This document shows, in pieces, positions 55,350 to 64,000 of a stretch of 64,000 nucleotides of DNA. Numbering within the stretch: position 1 is the stretch's first letter; every line of letters begins with the position of its first letter. This DNA comes from DUQW01 sp050953825. Lineage in GTDB: Bacteria > Bacillota_I > Bacilli_A > Acholeplasmatales > Acholeplasmataceae. Where the stretch lies: assembly GCA_050953825.1 (NCBI GenBank), contig JBMNNF010000002.1, positions 19,902 to 83,901 of the forward strand. The letters run 5' to 3'. Under the pieces are notes generated by a model. The model made no database searches, was not told the DNA's origin, and was given only the letters and a program-made list of their open reading frames with translations. Made by a program: the position numbers and the translations under genes.

Positions 55350-57653
55350 ATGAACTTTTTAGATTATTTAAAATTCACTGAAGGATTAAATCAATGGGAA
55401 ACTAAACCTTTATTTAATTTAGACAGCCTATTTTTTGCTGATGGTCCCCATGGGTTGAGAAAACAATTATCAAATATTGACCCCTTTGGTAAATCTAGTA
55501 GTTATATTGCCACTGCATTTCCAACTGCCAGTTTAACTTCTTGCAGTTTTGATAAACAACTATTAGAAGACATGGGAAAAGCCCTAGCTTTAGAAGCCAA
55601 AGCGTTAAATGTTCATGTTTTATTGGGCCCAGGAACCAATATTAAAAGGAGCCCTTTATGTGGGAGAAATTTTGAATATTTTTCTGAAGACCCTCTTCTT
55701 GCAGGAGAATTAGCGGCGGCATATGTAAGAGGCGTACAAAATAATCGTGTTGGCGTTTCTGTTAAACATTTTTTCGCTAATAATCAAGAACACTATCGTT
55801 ATACTTCTAACTCAGTTATTGATAAAAGAGCGATCAGGGAAATTTATTTAAAACCATTTGAATTAGTAGTTAAAGAAAATCCAGCAACAATTATGACTAG
55901 TTATAATAAGGTTAATGGTATTTATACTAATAGTCATCCAATCCTAAAGAGAATTGTACGTGATGAGTGGAACTATAACGGTGTTTTAATTTCAGATTGG
56001 GGCGCCACTTACAATAAATATGAATGTATTATGGCAACCCACGATTTAGAAATGCCTTCTTCTAATGGTTTTTACAATAGTTTTGTTGAAAAACACTTAA
56101 ATGAGAAAGAACTTCAAAATAACCTTGTCGATACTTATAAAAGAATTAAATATTTAATTCAAAAATATCGTCATAATTATGATATTGTGGTTGATTTTGA
56201 AAATCAACATGAAATTTCTAGACATATTGCCAGAGAATCAATGGTACTTTTAAAAAATGATGATGATATTTTACCATTATCGAAAAACGAAAAAATATTA
56301 ATTGCTGGACCATTTATCGACAACTTTAGATATCAAGGAGCGGGCTCAAGTGAAATTAATCCTTACCGAGTTGATCAAATTATTGATGTTACTACTAATT
56401 ATAGCGATAACATTATTACATCAAAAGGTATCAATTTCGATAACTCTGATAATAAAGAATTATTAAATAAAACTATCACTTTAGCAAAAGATGTTGATAA
56501 AGTAGTAATTGTTGTCGGCCTTCCTAAGGAATATGAAACCGAGGGGTTTGACCGGGAAGATATCAACATTCCGCAAAATCAAATTAAATTTATTGAAGAA
56601 ATTTTTAAAGTTAATCAAAATATAATTTTAGTTGTGGTTGGTGGCGGTGTTATTGATTTATCGTTTGATAAATATGCTAAAGGTTTACTCCTTGCATCAC
56701 TAAGTGGTGGTGCTGGAGCCAAAGCGATTTTAGATATTTTATATGGATATCCTCCTTCGGGCAGATTATCAGAAACTTATCCGCATCAACTTAGTGATGT
56801 TAATGTTTGTTTATCAAAAAATGATTTAAATATTTATTATGATGAATCAATCTATGTGGGATATCGATATTATGATACTTTTAATGTTCCCGTTAAATAT
56901 CCTTTTGGATATGGCCTGTCATATACCGAGTTTAAATATAGTAATTTATCTTGTGAAATAAAAGATAATAATTTAATTGTAAATTTCAATTTAGAAAATA
57001 ACGGAAAATCAGATAGTAAAGAGGTTATCCAAATATATATTGGTGCTCCTAAAACTAGTGTATACAAACCTAAAAAAGAATTAAGATTATTTGATAAGGT
57101 TTTCTTGAAATCACAAGAAAAGAAACACTTGTCTTATCAAATACCACTAACTGATTTAAGATATTTTGATATCTATTCGACATCTTTTGTTTTGGAAGAT
57201 GGAACTTATCATGTATATGTCTCAAAAGATGTGAATAACCACGTTCTTGAAGAAACTATTTACATTAAAGGAGAAATTAGAAATCACCCACACACATCAT
57301 ATCTAAATCAAGAATATGATACTTCTAGTTTTCAAGATATTTATCATTTAGTTCTACCTAAAAAAAGACCAATATTAAAAAGACCATATAATTTAAATTC
57401 GACATTAGAAGATTTAGAAAATACTTTAATGGGGAAAATATTATCAAAAATTATTATTAAGATAGCTACAAAAGAATTAAAAGATATGCCCGATAATCTT
57501 AAAAATTTAACTCAAAAAATGTTAAAAACAACCCCGCTTAGACTATTAGCCAATTATGGAGGCGAAGCACTTACCTTCAAGATGGCACAAGGAATAATTG
57601 ATATCGTTAATTTAAAATTACTTAAAGGAATAAGAAAGGTGAGAAAACCATGA
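55350..57653 (+). CDS. GH3 beta-glycosidase
   Basis: A 767-residue cytoplasmic enzyme. The GH3 barrel opens with LFFADGPHGLRKQ and has KHFFANNQEHYR and the nucleophile Asp216 in VLISDWGATYN. The second domain has LLASLSGGAGAKAILDILYG and the FGYGLSYTEF start of a fibronectin type III domain. It is most likely a beta-glucosidase; beta-xylosidase is possible. A C-terminal 100-residue tail beyond the usual end is odd. It follows GH13 with no gap and overlaps the symporter by 4 bases. Confidence 0.9.
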   Translation: MNFLDYLKFTEGLNQWETKPLFNLDSLFFADGPHGLRKQLSNIDPFGKSSSYIATAFPTASLTSCSFDKQLLEDMGKALALEAKALNVHVLLGPGTNIKRSPLCGRNFEYFSEDPLLAGELAAAYVRGVQNNRVGVSVKHFFANNQEHYRYTSNSVIDKRAIREIYLKPFELVVKENPATIMTSYNKVNGIYTNSHPILKRIVRDEWNYNGVLISDWGATYNKYECIMATHDLEMPSSNGFYNSFVEKHLNEKELQNNLVDTYKRIKYLIQKYRHNYDIVVDFENQHEISRHIARESMVLLKNDDDILPLSKNEKILIAGPFIDNFRYQGAGSSEINPYRVDQIIDVTTNYSDNIITSKGINFDNSDNKELLNKTITLAKDVDKVVIVVGLPKEYETEGFDREDINIPQNQIKFIEEIFKVNQNIILVVVGGGVIDLSFDKYAKGLLLASLSGGAGAKAILDILYGYPPSGRLSETYPHQLSDVNVCLSKNDLNIYYDESIYVGYRYYDTFNVPVKYPFGYGLSYTEFKYSNLSCEIKDNNLIVNFNLENNGKSDSKEVIQIYIGAPKTSVYKPKKELRLFDKVFLKSQEKKHLSYQIPLTDLRYFDIYSTSFVLEDGTYHVYVSKDVNNHVLEETIYIKGEIRNHPHTSYLNQEYDTSSFQDIYHLVLPKKRPILKRPYNLNSTLEDLENTLMGKILSKIIIKIATKELKDMPDNLKNLTQKMLKTTPLRLLANYGGEALTFKMAQGIIDIVNLKLLKGIRKVRKP

Positions 57654-59155
57654 AAAAACAAAGAGTTGGCATTTATACTGTAAGTGGATTAGGCCGCGAT
57701 TTAGCTTATACATTATATAGTTCATATTTATTAGTGTTTTTAACTGACGCCTTAGGATTAAAAACATGGGAATTAGTTGCGGTTGGAATAATTATGGCAA
57801 TCGCACGAATTTGGGATGCAATTAACGACCCACTAATGGGAATTATTATTGATAATAGGACAACACGGTGGGGTAAATTTAAACCTTGGATTTTAGTTGG
57901 TGCCATTACAAGTGCCATTTGTTTTATCTTGTTATTCCAAGATTTCAATTTAGAGGGGGCAAAATTCTTAATTTTATTTACCATTATTTATGTAATGAGT
58001 GACATGACTTATACGATGAACGATATTGCTTATTGGAGCATGTATCCAACATTTACAACAGATGCCCATAAACGTGAAAAAATCGGTTCACAAGCGAGAA
58101 TGTTTGCCAGTATTGGGATGTTTATTACTATCGCTTTAGTTCCAATAATTTATCAATCAGAAAAAATTGGAAATCCGAAAAAAGCTTTCTCAATTATGTC
58201 AATCGTCATTGCTAGTATCTTCTTAATCTCGCAAATATTAGTGACAATATTTGTTCGAGAATCTGAAGATCCAATTATGCATGTTAAACAAGAAAAAACA
58301 AGATTTAAAGATATCTTAAGGATTATTTTTAAAAATGATCAGTTAGTTATTTTAATGTTAGTTATTTTATTTTTAAACATTGGATATTTTATTACGACCT
58401 CATTAGGTATCTACTTCTTTAACTATGACTTTGTTCGTTATGGTGGAGTTGAGTTTATGATCTTCTCAGTCATTCTTGCCATTAGTCAACTAATCGCAAT
58501 CATCTTATTGCCAATTTTAACTAAAAAATTTAAACGCCGACAAGTCTTTACACTCGCATTTATATTAATGGCAATTGGCTATCTTTCATTTGCTTTAGTT
58601 GGTTATGTCCTTCCAATGAATATGATTGTCATTGGTATTGCTGGATTTGTTCTCTTCTTTGGACAAGGTTTTATGCAAGTCTTACATATTATTATGCTCG
58701 CTGATACAATTGAATATGGTCAATGGAAGTTAGGCACTAGAAATGAATCAGTAATCTTTGCAGTTAACCCTTTTGTTGTTAAGTTAGCTACTAGTGTTCA
58801 AACACTAGTTGTCGCCTTAACTTTAGCCTTTACCGGCTTAAATGAAAAAGTGATTAATCCTTTAACTGAAGATATTGATTTGGCTAATAGAAATCACGAA
58901 GTCTATGGTACTCCAAAATTAACTACTGAAGAAATTAGACACTTTATCAGTCAAAATATCACTAGTGAGATGAGACTAGGCTTACGTTTATCAATGTTAA
59001 TTATTCCATTTTTATTTGTTTTAGGTAGTTATTTATTGTATCGTTTTAAATTTAAAGTTGATGAAGATATGCATCGAAAAATAACTACAGAAATAAGACA
59101 ACGAGTGGAAATGGAATCAATTAATATTAAATTCTTTAATGTCCTTAATAAATGA
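57650..59155 (+). CDS. GPH-family sugar:cation symporter
   Basis: A 501-residue transporter with 12 membrane segments. Family signs: LAYTLYSSYLLVFLTDALG, an AINDPLMGIIIDN region and DMTYTMNDIAYWSMYP. It resembles MelB/GusB/XynB-type importers. Its overlap with GH3 by 4 bases suggests it imports the glucosides hydrolysed by the two upstream enzymes. Confidence 0.85.
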   Translation: MKKQRVGIYTVSGLGRDLAYTLYSSYLLVFLTDALGLKTWELVAVGIIMAIARIWDAINDPLMGIIIDNRTTRWGKFKPWILVGAITSAICFILLFQDFNLEGAKFLILFTIIYVMSDMTYTMNDIAYWSMYPTFTTDAHKREKIGSQARMFASIGMFITIALVPIIYQSEKIGNPKKAFSIMSIVIASIFLISQILVTIFVRESEDPIMHVKQEKTRFKDILRIIFKNDQLVILMLVILFLNIGYFITTSLGIYFFNYDFVRYGGVEFMIFSVILAISQLIAIILLPILTKKFKRRQVFTLAFILMAIGYLSFALVGYVLPMNMIVIGIAGFVLFFGQGFMQVLHIIMLADTIEYGQWKLGTRNESVIFAVNPFVVKLATSVQTLVVALTLAFTGLNEKVINPLTEDIDLANRNHEVYGTPKLTTEEIRHFISQNITSEMRLGLRLSMLIIPFLFVLGSYLLYRFKFKVDEDMHRKITTEIRQRVEMESINIKFFNVLNK

Positions 59156-59167
59156 TTTTCAAATTAA

Positions 59168-59198
59168 TAAAAAACGCAGAAAAATTCTGCGTTTTTTT
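59168..59198. terminator. Terminator between convergent GPH and YitT-family genes
   Basis: AAACGCAGAA-AAA-TTCTGCGTTT with A and T runs on both sides serves both directions. Confidence 0.85.
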
Positions 59199-59224
59199 AT
59201 TAATAATATTTTTTCTAATAATTA

Positions 59225-60184
59225 TTAAGCGATTGTTCTTTTAGAAAAGTTTCCGTTAATTGAACTAACTGGTTTAGAAACGATGAATGCGTTAGGATCT
59301 ACACTCTTGACGACTCCTAGTAACCTAGATCTTTCAAAATTCATCACAATCAAATACAACATACTTTTTTCATTAAGAGTAAAGCCGCCTCTAACATCGA
59401 AAATAGTAACTCCTCTTTGAACAACTTCAATAATTTTTTCAGCCATATCCTCAGGATAATCCGTGATAATATTAAATTCAATGTAGTTATAAGTTGTGTG
59501 GATTTTATCAATCGCAATCATTGTGGCAAAGAGAGTAATTAGAGTGTAAATAAAAATTAATCCAGCTTGGGTAATCCCACCAGGACCCGCTTCAATACCA
59601 TATAAAATCGCTCCTATTACGGCGATAGATAAATTAAGTATTGTTGAAATTTGGCCAACACTTCTACCTTTCTTAAGTGATATATATTGACTAACAATAT
59701 CAAAACCACCGGTAGAAGTACCAAATTTCATCGCGATCCCCACACCAACACCAATAAGACCACCACCAATAATAGCGAGTAGGGCGGGTTCAACATCTTT
59801 AAAAATGTCAACCTTGAGATAACCAATAATAGTCGCTTGGATGGTTACTGAAATCATTGAATACATAGTAAATCTTTTAGAAACTCCAAACCATCCTAAT
59901 AAGAAAAGTGGAATATTTAATCCTAAAATCGTCACGAACATAATAATATCACGAGTTGACTGACTAATTTGCCCCCCGTTAGATAGTTTAACAATGTCAA
60001 CGATAAGTTGGGCAATTCCCGGAATGCCACCACCATAGATTCTTAGTTCGGCACTAGCCTCTAAAAACCATCCCAAACCGATTCCGTAAATCGCTGTTGA
60101 AACGATGATAATAAGAATCCGAAATGGTTCTGAGTGGGTAAAATTTTTGAATTTTTCACTTTTAAAAAATTTAATTTTCTTCAT
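59225..60184 (-). CDS. YitT family (DUF161/DUF2179) membrane protein
   Basis: About 319 residues with five or six membrane segments (IYGIGLGWFLEASAELRIYGGG, LLAIIGGGLIGVGVGIAMKFG, FGTSTGGFDIVSQYIS) and a soluble C-terminal DUF2179 domain ending RGGFTLNEKSML and SVDPNAFIV. Function in this family is uncertain. The start is set at ATG 60184, as the ATG at 60193 overlaps the metG stop by more. Confidence 0.8.
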   Translation of the reverse strand: MKKIKFFKSEKFKNFTHSEPFRILIIIVSTAIYGIGLGWFLEASAELRIYGGGIPGIAQLIVDIVKLSNGGQISQSTRDIIMFVTILGLNIPLFLLGWFGVSKRFTMYSMISVTIQATIIGYLKVDIFKDVEPALLAIIGGGLIGVGVGIAMKFGTSTGGFDIVSQYISLKKGRSVGQISTILNLSIAVIGAILYGIEAGPGGITQAGLIFIYTLITLFATMIAIDKIHTTYNYIEFNIITDYPEDMAEKIIEVVQRGVTIFDVRGGFTLNEKSMLYLIVMNFERSRLLGVVKSVDPNAFIVSKPVSSINGNFSKRTIA

Positions 60185-61742
60185 TTCTATCACTTAATAT
60201 TTCTTCCATTTTCTTGTCCAAATCAAAACGTTCAAATAAAACTTGGGCTTGATTTGGTCTACCACTTGGATAAACTCCAAACTCACTAAGCGTTTCAAAA
60301 GATAAATCATGATAATTAATTTGTTCAGCAATTTTAACTGATGTTTGTGGTAAATATGGGTTTAATAAAACTGAAATAAATCTAATAGTTTCGATTAAAT
60401 GATATAACAAACTGTCTAATTCTTTTTGCTTGGATTCATCTTTATTTAATTTCCAAGGTTCCATTAAATCAATATATTTATTGGCACTTCTTGCAAGTGA
60501 TATAACTACCTCTAAAGCGTCACCAACTTTTAATTCATTCATTAAGTGTTTCATTTCTGGTAAAGCTTTTAATGCTTCATTACGTAATTCTTGTGAGTGT
60601 TGATCATTAAGTATTACTCTTTTAATTTCTCCACCACGATATTTTTTGATCATACCTAAAGTTCGATTAACTAAATTACCAACAGTATTAGCTAAATCAC
60701 TATTATTTCTTTCGATTATTAACTCATATGTCATATTTCCATCAGTATTATATGGAATTTCATGTAGACAATAATATCGAACTGGATCAACTCCAAAGTA
60801 TTTGACCAATTCGTTAGTATACATGACATTTCCGGTTGATTTACTCATTTTATTACGATTAAATAAAATCCATGGATGACCAAAGATCGTCTTTGGTAAA
60901 TCAATGCCTAAAGCTAATAAGATAATTGGCCAAAAGATAACGTGAAATCTCATAACATCTTTACCAACAACATGAAGGTCAGCTGGCCAATATTTTTTAA
61001 ATAATTCACCTGGTTCTTTTTCTGGTGAATAGTCTAATCCGGTTATATAATTACATAATGCATCAATCCATACATACATCACATGTTTTGGATCACTTAA
61101 AATGGGAATTCCCCAATCGAAAGCTGTTCTAGTAATTGATATATCTAATAGTGGTTCTTCTAAAAAGTTTTTTATCATTTCGTTTTTTCTTGATTCTGGC
61201 AAAATAAAATTAGGATTTCTCTTAATATGGTCAACTAGTTGTTGTTGGTAATTACTCAATTTGAAAAAATAGGCTTCTTCACTCATCCAAATAGGAATAT
61301 CACCTTGAGCGGTTTTGCCATCAATTAAGTCTTTTTCAGAAACAAACGATTCTTCCGATAAAGAATACCAACCTTCGTAATGGCCTAAATAGATATCGCC
61401 CTGATCTAATAGTTTTTTAAAGATTTGTTGAACCGAATGGACATGTCTTTCATCAGTCGTTCGTACGAACGCATCATAACTAATGTCAACTAGATCAAAA
61501 ATATTTTTAATCTCTTTTGAAATTAAATCAACATAGGTCTGAGGATCAACTCCATTGTTTTTAGCGTATTCTTCAATTTTTTGTCCGTGTTCATCAGTTC
61601 CTGTTTGAAAATAGACATCATATCCTTCTAATCTTTTAAATCTAGCGATAGCATCAGTTAGAATGATTTCATAAACATTTCCAATATGTGGAATTGCTGA
61701 ACTATATGGGATGGCTGTTGTAATGTAATATTTCTTTTTCAT
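60171..61742 (-). CDS. metG: Methionyl-tRNA synthetase, short form
   Basis: A 523-residue class I synthetase. HIGH-type motif is AIPHIGNVYEI near residue 15 and the KMSKS motif is NRNKMSKSTGN. It charges tRNA-Met with methionine. The zinc-knuckle cysteines are replaced (EGWYSLSEESFVSE), and there is no C-terminal tRNA-binding domain. It overlaps rsmI by 4 bases and the YitT-type gene by 14. The metG-rsmI pair is conserved in Bacillota. Confidence 0.95.
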   Translation of the reverse strand: MKKKYYITTAIPYSSAIPHIGNVYEIILTDAIARFKRLEGYDVYFQTGTDEHGQKIEEYAKNNGVDPQTYVDLISKEIKNIFDLVDISYDAFVRTTDERHVHSVQQIFKKLLDQGDIYLGHYEGWYSLSEESFVSEKDLIDGKTAQGDIPIWMSEEAYFFKLSNYQQQLVDHIKRNPNFILPESRKNEMIKNFLEEPLLDISITRTAFDWGIPILSDPKHVMYVWIDALCNYITGLDYSPEKEPGELFKKYWPADLHVVGKDVMRFHVIFWPIILLALGIDLPKTIFGHPWILFNRNKMSKSTGNVMYTNELVKYFGVDPVRYYCLHEIPYNTDGNMTYELIIERNNSDLANTVGNLVNRTLGMIKKYRGGEIKRVILNDQHSQELRNEALKALPEMKHLMNELKVGDALEVVISLARSANKYIDLMEPWKLNKDESKQKELDSLLYHLIETIRFISVLLNPYLPQTSVKIAEQINYHDLSFETLSEFGVYPSGRPNQAQVLFERFDLDKKMEEILSDRNEEN

Positions 61743-62590
61743 TTCTCTCTCCTAATTTTATATAACTTGTAAATTTCTGATTTTGATTTATTTAAATCTT
61801 TAGCAACTAATTTCATCGCTTCTTTTTCATCATTTCCCAAATCAAGATAATATTTAACGTGTTCATCAATCGTAAATTTTTTAAAATAATCAGTCGGGTT
61901 CCCCCCTTCAATAACTAAGACGCACTCACCTAATATCTCGGGTTCATTTTGAATAATATCTTCTACATTACCTCTAATGATAGTTTCAAACTTTTTAGTT
62001 AATTCTCTAGCAATAACTACTCGTCTATTTCCCAAAACTTCTAAAATATTATTTAAAGTTTTATAAATTCGATTACTTGCTTCATAAATGACTAAAGTTT
62101 CAGGTTTATATAAATAATCATTTAACAACGTTTTTTGTTTTTCTTCACCTCGCGGAAGAAAACCCAAAAATATAAATGGTTGAATGATTAATCCTGAAGT
62201 GATAAGTGCGGGTAAGATCGCATTAGCTCCAGGAATGGAAACTACATTAAAATCTCTTTCTATTGCCATTTTAACAATTTCGTATCCAGGATCACTAATT
62301 CCTGGTGTTCCAGCATCAGTAATTAAGGCAATATTATTCCCTTCTTTTAATAAATTAATAATTTTTTCACCTTTAATCTCTTTATTAAATTCGAAATAAC
62401 TATCAACTTGATTATTAATTTCGTAATAATCTAATAATTTTTTACTGTGTCTGGTATCTTCACAAAAGATATAGTCAACTTCTTTTAATATTCGAACCGC
62501 TCTAAAAGTAATATCTTCCAAATTACCAATTGGAGTTGATACTAAGTAAAGTGTTGAATTTTCATTTTGAAAGTTTTGAGTAATTTTCAT
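61739..62590 (-). CDS. rsmI: 16S rRNA 2'-O-ribose C1402 methyltransferase RsmI
   Basis: A 283-residue tetrapyrrole-methylase fold enzyme. STLYLVSTPIGNLEDITFRA near the N-terminus, FCEDTRHSKKLLDYY and ALITDAGTPGISDPGY are family signatures. It methylates C1402 of 16S rRNA with SAM. It overlaps metG by 4 bases and lies in the standard Bacillus-like order with yaaT and holB. Confidence 0.95.
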   Translation of the reverse strand: MKITQNFQNENSTLYLVSTPIGNLEDITFRAVRILKEVDYIFCEDTRHSKKLLDYYEINNQVDSYFEFNKEIKGEKIINLLKEGNNIALITDAGTPGISDPGYEIVKMAIERDFNVVSIPGANAILPALITSGLIIQPFIFLGFLPRGEEKQKTLLNDYLYKPETLVIYEASNRIYKTLNNILEVLGNRRVVIARELTKKFETIIRGNVEDIIQNEPEILGECVLVIEGGNPTDYFKKFTIDEHVKYYLDLGNDEKEAMKLVAKDLNKSKSEIYKLYKIRREK

Positions 62591-62591
62591 T

Positions 62592-63006
62592 TTATGAATT
62601 GACCGCTTTTTTCGCCTTTTCGATTAAATCTCTTTCATCATAAATTAATCGCATTAGTTGTTTCTTTTTAGCTACAGTAATTCCAAATCTTTCTCTAATT
62701 TCTTCTAAAAAGAAATGTTGTTCTGTGTTGTATAATTCATCATAAAGATGGTAACTTTGATAAATTTAAAAGAGACGATATTTCTTACTGCAATTGGTGC
62801 TGATTCAAAAAAGATAATAGTTTTTATCATAATCATCACTTAATTTAAAAGTGTATTCAGCAGCCAACATCATCACCAATTTCAGCTAACATCAAATTTA
62901 AAATTCGATCTTCATAGTTTGATGGTTCACCATCAATGGAACATAGATGGAGTGCTAAATCTAAAAATTTTAATTTTTCTTTTCTAGTTAATGAATGTAA
63001 TAACAT
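62592..63006 (-). pseudogene. TerB-like small protein gene with multiple frameshifts
   Basis: Pieces in several frames read as one protein of about 137 residues: LTRKEKLKFLDLALHLCSID, IGDDV, AAEYTFKLSDDYDK, FFESAPIAVRN, then LYNTEQHFFLEEIRERFG and a C-terminal KKKQLMRLIYDERDLIEK. At least three single-base indels (GG, AAAAA and TTT runs) are needed. It starts at ATG 63006, overlapping the yaaT stop, and ends 1 bp before rsmI. The family looks TerB-like and is not certain. The gap would be wrongly reported as noncoding. Confidence 0.65.
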
Positions 63007-63806
63007 TATTCCACCCCTTCATATTCTCCTTTTTTAAGCCAAACTCTTTCTTGTTCTTCGCCTTTAAAAATTAATATTTTTTCTCTCAACAAGTTAACAT
63101 CTTTAACTTGATATATTTCATTTTTTATATTTAATCTTATCACCAATAGTTGGTAAAATTTCTTTTAAGTGGGTATATGCTTCGTTTTCATATTTAATAC
63201 AACATAATAATTTATCGCAATGCCCCTGAAATTTTAGAAGGATTAAGAGCCAATATTTTGATTTTTAGCCATGCGAATTGTAATTACATCAAATTCTTCA
63301 ATAAATTTCTTGCAACACAAAACTCGTCCACACGGACCAATGCCACCTACTATTTTAGCACCGTCTCTTGAACCAATTTGTCTTAGTTCAATTCTTGTTT
63401 GGTAGACATATGATAAATCTTTAACTAATTCTCTAAAGTCAACTCTTTCTTCAGCTTCAAAATAAATTAGTAGTCTTTTTCGATCAAGTGTGTATTCTGC
63501 ATCTAAAACCGACATATCTAATTTATGTTTTTTTACTAAATCTTTAGTAGTAACTACTACTTCGTGAGTTTCTTTATCATTTTGTTCTTGGGCGATATAA
63601 TCTTCGTCATTAGCCTTTCTAATAAATGTAACTAATTCTTGATTAAATTGTTCATCTTCTATTTCTAAAGTTGCAATAACTTCAGCTAATTCAACACCTC
63701 GAGGTGTTTCAATAACTACATTTTCATCGTCTAACACTTCAATGTTTGCTGCATCAAAATAATATCTTTGCCCTGAATTTTTAATTTTAACTAAACTGAC
63801 TTTCAT
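63006..63806 (-). pseudogene. ricT: PSP1-domain protein YaaT/RicT, with three frameshifts
   Basis: The first 180 residues are intact and include GAKIVGGIGPCGRVLCCKKF and RMAKNQNI, typical of YaaT. The rest (ALNPSKISG, HCDKLLCCIKYENEAYTHL, NEIYQVKDVNLLREK and EEQERVWLKKGEYEGVE) appears in shifted frames. One surplus base each is seen at GG (near 63250), GGGG (near 63227) and AAAAAA (near 63123). RicT acts with RicA/RicF on RNA maturation in B. subtilis. It is probably an intact gene carrying sequencing errors. Confidence 0.85.
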
Positions 63807-63820
63807 AAATTGCGCTCCTT

Positions 63821-64000
63821 ATCTAAATCTAAGAGTAGTTTGTGATAATATGTGTGAATATTTACTGGGACTCTTAGCCTATTAATATTTTCTTTAATTT
63901 TTGAAGTAATTTTTTCTAAATCATCTAAACTTAGTTTGGCACTTATTTCCTGATTTCACTTCTTAATGAATCAAAAGTAATCGTTCGATTAACTTTATAG
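63821..64000 (-). CDS. holB: C-terminal part of DNA polymerase III delta' (holB), partial
   Basis: On the minus strand the last residues read LDDLEKITSKIKENINRLRV, NIHTYYHKLLLDLD, typical of the C-terminus of HolB just upstream of yaaT. One missing base near 63945 separates this from FDSLRSEIRK in another frame. The rest lies beyond the window. Assigned mainly by gene order, so moderate confidence. Confidence 0.6.

Noticed and set aside
62592..63242. Noncoding gap between rsmI and ricT
   Set aside because: Reading several frames recovers continuous protein pieces, so it is coding sequence broken by single-base shifts.
8413..64000. Mycoplasma-type genetic code (TGA as Trp)
   Set aside because: Tryptophans are encoded by TGG throughout, and genes such as the second DUF4127 copy end with TGA at the expected length.

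Overview
The window looks like two unrelated genomes joined at about 8,410. Bases 1 to about 8,412 read as Streptococcus, probably of the S. equinus/gallolyticus/infantarius type: a cellobiose-type lactose-family PTS operon (IIB, PRD activator, IIA, IIC) with two HAD phosphatases, an SGNH hydrolase and a 6-phospho-beta-glucosidase. From about 8,413 to the end the DNA is clearly more AT-rich and belongs to a different low-GC Gram-positive lineage, plausibly a Mollicutes-like Bacilli member. The evidence for that lineage is the AT richness, a MetRS without zinc cysteines and an IS1634-family element; I cannot name a genus. TGG encodes tryptophan and TGA is used as a stop, so the genetic code is the standard one. 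Two genes are cut at the same point, one from each side, and no mobile element lies there. An assembly chimera is the simplest explanation.

Region 1 (1-8,412, + strand). The cel operon is driven by a sigma-A promoter carrying two catabolite-repression (cre) boxes and several TTTCC/GGAAA palindromes. Its activator gene celR is broken by a single-base frameshift. The last gene, GH1, is truncated at the junction.

Region 2 (8,413-38,705, almost all - strand). This is a large glycan-uptake locus. It holds an incomplete GHL10/NAGPA-like hydrolase, three tandem DUF4127 paralogues, a full-length secreted GHL10 protein with NAGPA-like repeats, a cytoplasmic GH84 hexosaminidase and a lipoprotein SGNH esterase. 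It also holds two sugar ABC importers without an ATPase, with DUF5696, YIP1, NHL/TPR and DUF624 companions, plus a second SGNH hydrolase, a membrane GDPD with a degenerate second barrel, a GNAT, a GntR/HutC regulator and a divergent ROK kinase. I read it as a candidate undescribed system for a GlcNAc-containing, possibly phosphodiester-linked polymer. That substrate is inference only.

Region 3 (38,982-51,110). A MacB-like ABC exporter is followed by a convergent pst-pho operon (pstSCAB, phoU, response regulator, soluble histidine kinase). PstS appears circularly permuted. Two NCS2 nucleobase permeases follow; a guanine-class purine riboswitch with a terminator precedes the first.

Region 4 (51,117-59,155, + strand). 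A GH13 alpha-glucosidase, GH3 beta-glucosidase and GPH symporter form an operon. A 1,987-bp IS1634-family element is inserted in the GH13 gene and is flanked by exact 497-bp direct repeats. The long target duplication rebuilds a complete promoter and gene downstream of the element.

Region 5 (59,225-64,000, - strand). This is a housekeeping block in the Bacillus-like order holB, yaaT/ricT, TerB-like, rsmI, metG, plus a YitT-family gene. The last 1.4 kb carries at least seven single-base frameshifts, mostly at short homopolymers, which points to poor sequence quality there.
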